Assembly (NCBI GenBank): GCA_037954325.1
Contig: JBBMNZ010000028.1
Span: forward strand, 12,055,501-12,119,500
Source of the DNA: Fistularia commersonii
Taxonomy: Eukaryota; Chordata; Actinopteri; Syngnathiformes; Fistulariidae
Reading direction: 5' to 3'
DNA: 64,000 bases
Part shown: positions 33,646 through 43,800 of the stretch, piece after piece
Position numbering within the stretch: position 1 is the first letter of the stretch
Layout of the letters: each line of letters starts with the position of its first letter
The notes under the pieces: generated by a model
Database searches by the model: none
Seen by the model: only the letters and a program-made list of their open reading frames with translations
Told to the model about the DNA's origin: nothing
Translations under genes and position numbers: made by a program

Positions 33646-36600
33646 TTCTTCTTCTTCTTCTTCTTCTTTCGGCTTTTCCCGTTAGGGGTCGCCACAGCGA
33701 GTCAACTTTCTCCATCTAACCCTATTCTCTGTATCTTCCTCTCTCACACCAGCTACTTTCATATCCTCTCTCACTACGTCCATAAATCTTCTCTTTGGTC
33801 TTCCTCGAGACCTCTTGCCTGGCAGCTCCAATTCCAGCATCCGTCTACCAATATATTCACTATCTCTTCTCTGTACATGACCGAACCATCTCAGTCTGGC
33901 TTCTCTGACCTTCTCTCCAAAACATCGAACATGTGCCGTCCCTCTGATAGATTCATTCCTGATCCTATCCATCCTGGTCACTTCCAAAGAGAACCTCAAC
34001 ATCTTCATCTCTGCAACCTCTAGTTCTGCCTGCTGTCTTTTGGTCATTGTAACAGTTTCTAGTCCATACATCATCGCTGGTCTCACCACTGTCTTGTACA
34101 CCTTTCCTTTTATTCTGGCCGATAGTCTTCTATCACATAGTACCCCTGACACTTTTCTCCACCCATTCCAACCTGCTTGGACCCGTCTCTTCACCTCTTT
34201 TCCGCACTCTCCGTTGCTCTGGACTGTTGACCCTAAGTACCTGAAATCCTCCAGCTTCTTGATCTCCATTCCCTGTAGCCTCACCGCTCCACCCGAGTTC
34301 CTCTCATTCACACACATATATTCTGTCTTGCTGCGACTAACTTTCATTCCTCTCCTTTCCAGAGCATACCTCCACCTCTCTAGATTTTCCTCTACCTGTT
34401 GTCTGCTCTCACTACAGATCACAATGTCATCCGCAAACATCATGGTCCATGGGGATTCCTGTCTAACCTCATCTGTCAGCCTATCCATCACCATTGCGAA
34501 CAAGAAGGGGCTCAGTGCTGATCCCTGATGGAGTCCCACCTCCACCTTGAACTTCTCTGTTACCCCTACAGCACACCGTACCAGTGTCTCACAGCTAGCA
34601 TACATGTCCTGCACCAGTCCAACATACTTCTCTGCCACTCCAGACTTCCTCATACAATACCAGAGCTCCTCTCTTGGCACCCTGTCATATGCTTTTTCTA
34701 GGTCTACAAAAACGCAGTGCAACTCCCTCTGGCCTTCTCTGTACTTTTCTATTAGCATTCTCAACGCAAATACTGCATCTGTAGTACTCTTCCTAGGCAT
34801 GAAGCCATACTGCTGTTCACAAATGCTGACTTCTGCTCTCAGTCTAGTTTCCACTACTCTTTCCCATAACTTCATTGTATGGCTCATCAACTTTATCCCT
34901 CTGTAGTTGCCACAATTCTGCACATCCCCTTTATTCTTAAAAATAGGCACCATCACACTTTGTCTCCATTCTTCAGGCATCTTCTCACTCTCTAAGATCC
35001 TGTTGAATAATCTAGTCAGAAAATCTACCGCTGCCTCTCCTAGACACTTCCACACCTCCACAGGTATATCATCAGGACCAACTGCTTTTCCACTCTTCAT
35101 CCTCTTCAATGCCTTCCTCACTTCACTTTTACTAATTTTTGCTACTTTGTGGTCTACAATAGTCACCTCTTCTACCCTTGCCTCTCTTTCATTTTCCACA
35201 TTCATCAGTTCTTCAAAGTACTCTTTCCATCTTCCCATCACTCTTCTAGCATCTGTCAATACATTTCCCTCTCTGTCCTTTATCACCCGGACCTGTTGTA
35301 CATCCTTTGCATCTTTATCTCTCTGTTTCGCCAACCTGTATAGATCATTCTCACCCTCCTTACTATCCAACCGAGCATACAAGTCATCATAAGCCCTTTG
35401 TTTTGCCTTTGCTACCTCTATCTTTACCTTTCGCCGCACCTCCCTGAACTCCTGTCTGTTCTCTTCAGTTCTCTCAGTATCCCACTTCTTCTTCGCTAAC
35501 CGCTTTCTCTGTATACACTCCTGCACTTCCTCATTCCACCACCAAGTCTCCTTATCTACTTTCCTTCCAGATGACACACCAAGTACTCTTTTACCTGTCT
35601 CCCTGATAGCACTAGCTGTAGTTGTCCAATCATCTGGAAGCTCACCCTGACCACCCAGACCCTTTCTCAACTCCTCCCTGAAAACCATGCAACACTCCTC
35701 CCTTTTCAGCTTCCACCATTTTGTCCTCTGCTCTGCCTTTGTCCTCTTCATCTTCCTTGTCACCAGAGTCATCCTACAAACCACCATCCTATGCTGTCTG
35801 GCTACACTCTCACCTACAACTACTTTGCAGTCACTAATCTCTTTCAGGTTACCTCGTCTATACAAGATGTAGTCTACCTGCGTGCTCCTACCTCCGCTCT
35901 TATAAGTTACCCTATGTTCCTGTTTTTTCTGGAAAAAGGTGTTCACTACAGCCATTTCCATCCTTTTTGCAAAATCTACCACCATCTGTCCCTCTGCATT
36001 CCTATCCTGGATACCAAATCTGCCCATCACTTCTTCATCCCCTCTATTGCCTTCACCAACATGTCCATTGAAGTCTGCACCAATGACCACTCTCTCATTT
36101 CTGGGAATATTCTGCATCACTTCATCTAACTCATTCCAGAACTTCTCCTTCTCTTCAGATTCACATCCCACCTGCGGGGCATAGCCACTAACAACATTGA
36201 GCATCACACCTTCGATTTCCAGTTTCAGACTCATAAGTCTATCTGACATTCTTTTCACCTCTAGGACGTTCCTAACAAACTCCTCCTTCAAGATAACTCC
36301 TACTCCATTTCTCTTCTTGTCAGTACCATAATAGTACAACTTAAAGCCTGCTCCTAAGCTTCTAGCCTTACTACCTTTCCACCTGGTCTCCTGGACACAC
36401 AGTATATCCACCTTCCTTCTCTGCATCATGTCGACCAGCTCTCTACCTTTTCCTGTCATAGTCCCAACATTCAAAGTCCCTACTCTCAGTCCCAGACTCT
36501 TTCCCTTCCTCCTCTCTCTCTGCTTCCGAACACGCACTCCTCCTCTTCTTCTTGTTCTTGTTCTTCGACCCACAGTAGCCCAATTTCCATTAGTACCCTG

Positions 36601-36834
36601 TAGGTCATCAGTACCAATGGCGGTCGTTGTTAACCCGGTCCGCGACCGATCCGGTATGGTATAGTTTTGGTTGTCTCGCATATTTGGTTTTGGCAAAAGT
36701 TTTACGCCGGATGCCCTTCCTGACGCAACCCTCTGCATTTATCCGGGCTTGGGACCGGCACAGGGAGACACTGCTCCGTGCCCCCCCAAGGCAGGCTTGG
36801 AGAGGCACGGGCCAGTGCCGCCCTGAGGCTGCAT
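33646..36834 (-). mobile_element. full-length RTE-clade LINE with 19-bp target-site duplication
   Basis: Element of about 3.19 kb. The flanks 33627-33645 and 36835-36853 are identical (tatatgtgcatatataaac), a perfect target-site duplication. The 5' UTR is about 96 bp (36834-36739), the single ORF is 36738-33682, and the short 3' end terminates in (AAG)n on the element strand. Short 3' ends with simple-repeat tails are typical of the RTE clade. Intact ORF, intact ends and identical duplication argue for a recent insertion. The assignment to RTE rather than a related clade comes from ORF layout and motif wording and was not tested by a tree. Confidence 0.95.
33682..36738 (-). CDS. RTE LINE ORF: apurinic endonuclease / reverse transcriptase
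   Basis: 1018 codons without a stop. The N-terminal endonuclease shows VGTLNVGTMTGKGRELV (about 86-102), CVQETRWKGS (about 114-123), VVIGADFNGHVGEGNRG (about 217-233) and STQVDYILYRR (about 285-295). These carry the expected Asn, Glu, Asp-x-Asn and Asp residues; the late histidine is in ARQHRMVV rather than the usual SDH. The reverse transcriptase shows KSGKAVGPDDIPVEVWK, YGFMPRKSTTDAVFALRML, VFVDLEKAYDRVP, HQGSALSPFLFAMVMD and the catalytic FADD at about 768-771. The C-terminal region has RLRWFGHVQRRDSEYIGRR and a basic KRSRGRPKRR stretch. The protein would nick target DNA and copy the element RNA there. The 5' extent is chosen by the first ATG of the open frame. Confidence 0.9.
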   Translation of the reverse strand: MQRVASGRASGVKLLPKPNMRDNQNYTIPDRSRTGLTTTAIGTDDLQGTNGNWATVGRRTRTRRRGGVRVRKQRERRKGKSLGLRVGTLNVGTMTGKGRELVDMMQRRKVDILCVQETRWKGSKARSLGAGFKLYYYGTDKKRNGVGVILKEEFVRNVLEVKRMSDRLMSLKLEIEGVMLNVVSGYAPQVGCESEEKEKFWNELDEVMQNIPRNERVVIGADFNGHVGEGNRGDEEVMGRFGIQDRNAEGQMVVDFAKRMEMAVVNTFFQKKQEHRVTYKSGGRSTQVDYILYRRGNLKEISDCKVVVGESVARQHRMVVCRMTLVTRKMKRTKAEQRTKWWKLKREECCMVFREELRKGLGGQGELPDDWTTTASAIRETGKRVLGVSSGRKVDKETWWWNEEVQECIQRKRLAKKKWDTERTEENRQEFREVRRKVKIEVAKAKQRAYDDLYARLDSKEGENDLYRLAKQRDKDAKDVQQVRVIKDREGNVLTDARRVMGRWKEYFEELMNVENEREARVEEVTIVDHKVAKISKSEVRKALKRMKSGKAVGPDDIPVEVWKCLGEAAVDFLTRLFNRILESEKMPEEWRQSVMVPIFKNKGDVQNCGNYRGIKLMSHTMKLWERVVETRLRAEVSICEQQYGFMPRKSTTDAVFALRMLIEKYREGQRELHCVFVDLEKAYDRVPREELWYCMRKSGVAEKYVGLVQDMYASCETLVRCAVGVTEKFKVEVGLHQGSALSPFLFAMVMDRLTDEVRQESPWTMMFADDIVICSESRQQVEENLERWRYALERRGMKVSRSKTEYMCVNERNSGGAVRLQGMEIKKLEDFRYLGSTVQSNGECGKEVKRRVQAGWNGWRKVSGVLCDRRLSARIKGKVYKTVVRPAMMYGLETVTMTKRQQAELEVAEMKMLRFSLEVTRMDRIRNESIRGTAHVRCFGEKVREARLRWFGHVQRRDSEYIGRRMLELELPGKRSRGRPKRRFMDVVREDMKVAGVREEDTENRVRWRKLTRCGDP

Positions 36835-36853
36835 TATATGTGCATATATAAAC

Positions 36854-37700
36854 ACATACACTATATACTGTATAGGCGAATAGGTAGCAATGCATTAAGT
36901 ATTTTTCATTTCCTTCTATTTCTTGCTTGACCAACACTATGATCAATCAAATGTGCTTCATGAATAACTGTATTGATAATTATAATGTCACTATAAATTA
37001 TACATCAAGTAAATAATGAAAAGGGTGCCTCCAATTTCCTGGAATTTCAGATAGTTCTGCTTTAATTGACATGTTCAAATCTTTGCTTGCTGAGGTGCAT
37101 CTCATAGTACAGTATAAAAAATATTCTTGAAGAAATTTCCTACATATCCTTGCTGCTATAATTCACAGAATCATCCCGATTATAATGCAAGCTCACTGCT
37201 GCCAAATAGCAAACCATGTATTGTGGCGCATGTTTGAAGGAATGGCTATCTTGACGGAAGACTATTATTACCAAGCAAACATGAGTTTCACATTTAGCTA
37301 CGATGGCGTTTCCTACCTCTGTGAGAAGGTGGACACTTTTGCAGGACTCTGTCTTTCTTCTAGTTATGTAATGTTTGTCTGCTGGTGGTTCTGGCTGGGA
37401 ACTGCTCCTGGTGGCCTTTAGACAATTTTCTGCTACCACCTTATTTGCCTGTACTTTTCCACTTCTTACCAAGACAAACTCCCATTAATGCTCTCACTCC
37501 CATTAAATCATACAAAGTACTGCAACAGACTTGGAGATAGCTATCTTCTTTCCCCGTTCTTGAAAATAGGTTCCAAATTCAGCAACCTCAAATCATGTGG
37601 TGGAGTGATTTTGAGTTGTTCCCTGACATCTGAATGGGTGAATGACTGGGAGAGTTTTCACTGAGGCCATGTTCTTGATGCCCTGCCAAACACCTTGTGC
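36854..37700. other. intergenic, nothing recognised
   Basis: AT-rich sequence right of the LINE. No conserved coding exon or named repeat seen. Confidence 0.4.
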
Positions 37701-37704
37701 ACAT

Positions 37705-37798
37705 TACATTGCAGTCATTTGACAGACGCCGATGCCGGGGATTGAACCCAGGACCTCATACATGCAAAGCATGCGCTCTACCACTAAGGTACATACCA
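37705..37798 (-). pseudogene. tRNA-Ala(TGC)-like pseudogene fused to a fish repeat word
   Basis: On the minus strand 37798-37732 reads like tRNA-Ala(UGC): D arm with A-box region ttagtggtagagc, anticodon loop centred on ctttgcatg with anticodon TGC, T arm with B box ggttcaatccc. Only about three of the seven acceptor-stem pairs can form, so it is not a functional tRNA gene. Directly after its 3' side comes the antisense of acattgcagtcatttgacag, the word that opens the repeat at 24737. Confidence 0.75.
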
Positions 37799-37799
37799 C

Positions 37800-38860
37800 A
37801 CCTTGTTTTTATATTTCAGCTTGGTAGTTTTAATGGCACACTTGACCTCCTTATTAAGGAGATGTAGGATGAGACAGTCTCCACCTGATCACTGATGTTC
37901 CCAGATGAGGACATAAGGCTATCCCAGTCTGTGGATTCAAAGCATCATATTTATATGCTTCATGGATGGAAAGTTCTCCTCGAGATTAGAGTTGCTGCTG
38001 GGATTTCTGATTTCCAACCTGGTAATGATGATCTGCTATTGGAATATAGGACGAGAAATAAAGAACCTCAACTGTGAACAGAGTTGAGAGGGGGAGAGCC
38101 CTTCCAATGATCCTGACAGTAGAGGGTCACTGAATTACCACATCACCTGCTACATTCCCAAGACGTACTAGGCCATGGACCATGCATATGATGTAATGAG
38201 CCACTGCAGGCTGAGTAATGCGCTTGACCAGGGGACTCAGGTTGGCGTCTGATCCTCATCCACTTTGTCCTGAACCCACTAATCTACACTTTCATGGAGT
38301 TTTCCTGCATGATAAAAGCGGGAAAAGCAATTTGGGGAGGAGGAAGAGAAGACAGGGAGGAGACACTGCAGCAGATGATGAAGGGACAGTCATGTCATTT
38401 GAATAGTGGGTCCTTGGAAACCAACAAATATTCACCCTCATGTACCCGTTGTTCTTAATGACTACAGTAGTGCAATGCTATCAATTGGACATATTCTGTG
38501 TGAATAGTTAGAAACACTAATACCGGGGGCCTTGACACATCTTGGCTGTAGAAAACAATATAAACCCATGAAAAATAATTATAAAATTCACTAACACCGA
38601 GTCACCTTTAAGTACAGAACCAACTGATTGATCATTAACTTTTGTCAATTTGAATAATTACCGGTAACTTGTATGTATAAATTAAATCATGGATGTAATT
38701 CAAAAGAAACTGAAAATACAAAAGTGGATTCATTATATACCACTTATATCAAAACAAATCCAACTGATATTGTATCACAGCTCAATCTGCTCAGATGACG
38801 CCTGCATCTCTTCATTGACAGTCAACTCTTCATAAGTACCAGCTCCATCCTCCTAGTCTG
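37800..38860. other. intergenic, nothing recognised
   Basis: Short ORFs only (for example 37895-38077) without family motifs. Confidence 0.4.
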
Positions 38861-38865
38861 TCGGA

Positions 38866-38998
38866 GTGTTGTTGAGCAAGGCACTGAGCTCCTACCTGCT
38901 CCCCTGGCGCTGGTGGATGGCGGCCTACTATTCATGGTGATGGGTTAATTGCAGAGAATGCATTTTCCCATGGGGATAAAGGATAAATTATAAAAATT
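38866..38998 (+). repeat. tRNA-derived SINE body fragment
   Basis: gtgttgttgagcaaggcact, ctggcgctggtggatggcgg and ttttcccatggggataaagg match the 7928-8147 family; the head is missing. Confidence 0.78.
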
Positions 38999-39538
38999 GT
39001 AATTATTCTGCCATCAGATAATGCTGCCACAGCCTCAGTTGTTCAAACTGATGTTTCTCTCTTAGTGCAGGAGCGGTGGTGTCGCAACTGCGCCTGTACC
39101 CCGCTGTTACATATTGTGAATATTTATATCCCAGCTCTGCGCGATAAACTTAACCCTTAACAATTATTTTACATATTGAACCAACCATCAGGATGGTTTT
39201 AAACAGATGGAACTGCTTACACATCCAGCTTCAAAAGGTCTTCAGTGTTTGGAGGACTTGACTTTGCTTTTCATATGTGTATAAATGTAAATATGTGTAT
39301 CTACCCATTTAGGTAGTCAATTCAATTTTGAAAGCAAGGATCCAACAAAACTCACTGATTTGGACTGGTCTTTGCAGTTCCACAGCTGTGAATTAATGAC
39401 AGGAACAGAGTACTTGGTAGTTCTGATTATATTGACTGTATATGTTGGTTTCCTTCTTCTAAAGAAGAGGCAACGAATCAGATGTTGGATATCTGGCATT
39501 TGGTGTAGAGAACATTTACCCAGGATTGTCATTTAGTG

Positions 39539-39803
39539 AGGGCAGCACGGTGGCGCAGTGGTTTGCACCTCCGCCTAACAGCACAAAGGACCCTGGTTCA
39601 ATGGAAAAAAATGGGAAAAATTGCCCTGAATGAGTGAGTCAATGATTGTTTGTCTATATATGTGGCCCTGCGATTGACTGGCAACCAGATCCAGGGTGTA
39701 CCCTGCCTCTCGCACGATGACAGCTGAGATAGGCTCCATCATCCCTTGCGACCCTGAATGCAGGATGAGCGGAAGAAGATGGATGGATGAATGGATGGAT
39801 GCC
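39539..39803 (+). repeat. SINE with tRNA-like head and L2-type tail
   Basis: The head agggcagcacggtggcgcag and ccctggttcaat carries A- and B-box-like words. The body has gtggccctgcgattgactgg and agggtgtaccctgcctctcg. The tail ends in gatggatggatg repeats, the typical L2 3' end. The order suggests a SINE mobilised by L2 machinery. Confidence 0.75.
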
Positions 39804-40731
39804 ATCTAGTGAGTGAACAAAACATTCAGTTCAACAAAAAAATTGTAATTCAAACAGGAATCTGGTTTCCATACTTCCTTAGGAAATGTACATCTTTAGT
39901 CAAAGGGAAAGTTGACAATTTACATAACATTTTGAAAAAAAAGTGCAAATAATTTAACAAAAACAACTTCCGGGAATCAAAACCTGATAAATATACAAAA
40001 ATATGAACCAACAATCTTAAGTTTAACAAAATAGAACCAATAACTTTTTCTCTTAAAGTTAGTAAAAGTACTTATTTGAATGCAGAACTATAATGATACC
40101 AGTTTATGAAACCAAATCTTAGAGGCCTAGAACAATAGGCACAGCACTTAAGAAAATAAATCTTTCTGGCATTTTCTAATGAGAACATGACAACATTCTA
40201 AACAAAATAGTCACTCATTATTTACAATCTACCTTATAAATCATATTCAGCAGGGAAAGTTGTTCGAGGCTATCATATGATGCTTTATATGCAATAGAGA
40301 CACTGTCCCATTGTTATACCCACTCAAATATTTGTAAAAGTGTCAATACTGTATAAATATGACCTGCTGTAAATGTCAGTTTAAGCATACCACTGTCACA
40401 GTTCCAAATGTTGACAGGAAACGAGGCAGTAATCCTCATATCAGAGGCTGTCCTCCGCACTTGGCTCATGAGTAGACATGTTTAGTCAGGAAGGATTTAT
40501 CCTGGCTTACATTCACATATGCAACTTATTTCTATGTATACATTTACCCTGTAAACCATGGCTGGAACATAGCAGTGGTAACATTTTCAGAGGAATGACC
40601 TGTGTCGATAGTGGCACACTATTGCATAAACTGTGCAATTTTTACAATCAATACATATAATTGCGAACTACCTTCTTAAGAAGGATATTGGTGGTTCCTG
40701 AGATTGTATAATCAAATCTCCCTGTCAGTCA

Positions 40732-40808
40732 TCAGTAATTAAGAATCTTGACGTCAAAGATGTCGGACACTTCATTATTTCCATCCAGATTGAAGCTGTA
40801 GCCCATGT
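40732..40808 (-). CDS. e2f5: e2f5 exon 7: pocket-protein-binding C terminus
   Basis: Encodes MGYSFNLDGNNEVSDIFDVK and ILNY then TGA. It matches the Tyr-x7-Glu-x3-Asp-(Leu/Ile)-Phe-Asp pattern that binds p107/p130. No canonical AATAAA was found within about 900 bp on this strand. Confidence 0.94.
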
Positions 40809-43800
40809 CTGTGAACAAATATGCAAAAAGTAAGTGTATTTAAATATTCACAACTAGATTTCTACCCTTTTCATCATACTAAAACAGATTTGGAAATACT
40901 TGCCATCAGTGGACATCAGCTCATCAATTAGATCAACACCATCTGCAAGTACAAAATAAATCTTTGTACAAACTTTCATCCCAAGGAGGTGAACAATTTT
41001 ATGGATGATTACTGACCATGAAATAAGGATAAAGAATCAAAAAATATATCAGGATCAGTAGGATAGGCAAATTGAGGTGAAATCTATCGAAAAGGCTCAA
41101 CAAAAGTGTAACTAAGACAAATGTGATAAAGTCTCATTGTTGGTTGCAATTAGAGACTATTATGATAGTGCACATCCCTCACCATGTCTGTTGCACTTCA
41201 TCTGATCCTCAAATGTGTCCAATAGTGGCTGACTTTCTGGGCCAGCAAGGTCCTTTTGGTGGTGCTCAAAAATTGATTGAAGCTCAGCGGGAAACTCTGC
41301 CCAGGAGATAGGAAGTTTGACCAGAGATGTTAGCTGTACTTCCCAAATTTCCAGTGGTATACAAGCCCCAGGAGTGTTGGAATTCTGAAGAAATTAACAA
41401 AGTCTAGTTGCCATAATGTTTAACAACAGATACTGTAAACCGGATGACTAACAATCTTTACAGGTATCCAACTTATATCTTAAGTTTTCCGTGTAATCTA
41501 TAGTGTTAATTAAAAGATAAAAAAAGATAAAAATAAAAAAAGATAAAAAAGCTTTGATGTATTTTTACAAACACTGAAAGTTTTTAGGAAACTGCCCTCC
41601 ATTTTTGTCTACTTTCTAAAAATGACCAAAAATAACAAGTTTAACGGTACAAATGTCATATCTCTGGTTTATTGAAAATGGCTGACTGCGTGAGTTTTCA
41701 TATTTTAAATTTAGCATATCTGTTGAATCTGTTCCAATCATGTTGCCACTGTAACAATGACAAAAGTTTAGTTTTGTGAACTACATTAGCACAATGGTTT
41801 GTTTTTTTATGATAAGCTGCAAACATAACTACTGCTCAGTCTTATTTCAGATTTTAGCCATTATGGTTTCAAAGGGAAAATATGCCAGGACTTAATATGG
41901 ACATAGGATAACTCTGTACAGAGAAATCAGTGGGAAGCAACAGACTGCTTCCTCTTCTTTCTTCTCCTTTCGGCCTTTCCCTTCAGAGGTTGCCACAGCA
42001 AACCAACCTTCTCCGTCTAACCCTATTCTTTGTATCCTCCTCTCTCACACCAACTAGCATCATAGTCTCTCTCACTACATCTATAAATCTTCTCTTTGGT
42101 TTTCCTCTAGACCTCCTGCCTGGCAGCTCTAATTCCAGCATCCGTCTACCAATATATTCACTTTATGCAGCCTCAATTCAGCTATGCACACCAAATGCCC
42201 AATACATTGATTAATAATTATCTACACCACTTATCCTGCAGTCAGGGCAGGTTTTACCAAGTACACCTGCTCCACATTAAGAGGAGCATGAATTTGCCCT
42301 TACCCATGTGTGGACGAGGTGGGGTAGACATTGGCGTCAGGACTTCATTCTCTGGCAGCACCTTCTGGCGGTCTGAGTGGGGATGCCATTTGCAACAAGA
42401 TGAGGTGGAGTTAGATGTGAAGTAGTGAGCCACTGAGACAGGCACCCTCTGCAGCCTGGCTGGGGTGCTGGGTGGAGTTGGCATTGAACAGATCTCATCA
42501 GTGGGTGGCACTGGGAAGACAACAGGTACGTTGTAGTCTGAATCCCTGTTGATGAGCATGACCTGGATGGGAGCTGTCTGGCTGCGTAGGTTTATCTGGT
42601 GCTTCTTCTGACCACTCTGGCCCTGAGATGAAGCAATGTGGAGATCACACCATCAGCGATAAGCCAAAATTAGGGCAGTGTCTGAGCTCAAGCAGATAAG
42701 CTCAATTAGAATTCAATTTTCTAACTTTTTCATTGCAAAAATTAATGGGAATAATATTTTCAAAACTTGTGTCTGTGATGACTGACTAGGGTTTGAATAA
42801 TGTCAAAGAAAATGGCACATCTAAATTAAATGTAAAAAAAATGTCAAACGTTTATTAACTAACCAACCGTTTCAGGTAATGGCACCTCTAACTGAGTTCC
42901 CACAGGGGCCACAACAGCAAGAAGAGTGTCTTCATTGAATGCGTTGCAGATATCTTCATGAGTAACAAATTTATAAGTAATGATGTGTTAAGGAAATTGA
43001 AAAAGGGCTACGTGTGAAACAATGACAGATAAACATGGCTGAGCGTTGCACTATTCAAGATAGCCTGGATTTTACAGGAGACAGACAATAGGTATTCTAT
43101 TAATAATCCTTCCTTGATAGGATTTTGGCTATTAAATTAGTGAATAGTGGTAAAGAGGAACAAGTAGGGATATTTTTACCTTTCAAAAGAATAAATACAA
43201 TGTCAAGAGAACTGAAATGACAAACTCTTACATGCAACATTTCAAATAGTAAAGCGACATATACAAAATAATCATAAACATGTAAAAAATTGACTCACTT
43301 AAAAATGTTTATCAAATGTTAAGTGGATTCAAGAGAAGTGTATTATGCTGCGTTTATAAAAAATATTTGGTTTCAGTCTTTCTTATCATGAAGTGTTAAA
43401 GCAAAGAGATCAATAACGATTAATATTAGATGCTGTCTGAACACTGGTGTTACTTGAAACAATAGTAAAAGCCAATATTATACTGAATCTGTCTGTGAAG
43501 ATTCAAAATCATCCAGGTCATGGTTCTCTTTTTCAAATTTTGTTGTAGCAACTGGATGATTTTCTTGAAGACTTTTCACTACCACTCATCTGAGAGGCTT
43601 CTTTAGTTCCAAGGCACTTCTTCAACTCTGTAGTGTTGCTACCATAAAATTTGAAAATTAGATTGTAACAGAATATTTTTTTTCAGCAGGAAAGGATATC
43701 TGCTGGCATTAGGATCATTGTTAATGCGTTTCATGTCCTCCTCCAGCCATGCCTTCTGCTTGTCCAGCTCTCTCTCTTTGTCCTCTAGTTCAGCGATCTC

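Noticed and set aside
43639..43699. Extension of e2f5 exon 3 past the zipper
   Set aside because: The open frame into 43699-43640 is intron read-through; atatcctttc is a U12 donor and the extension has no counterpart in E2F proteins.
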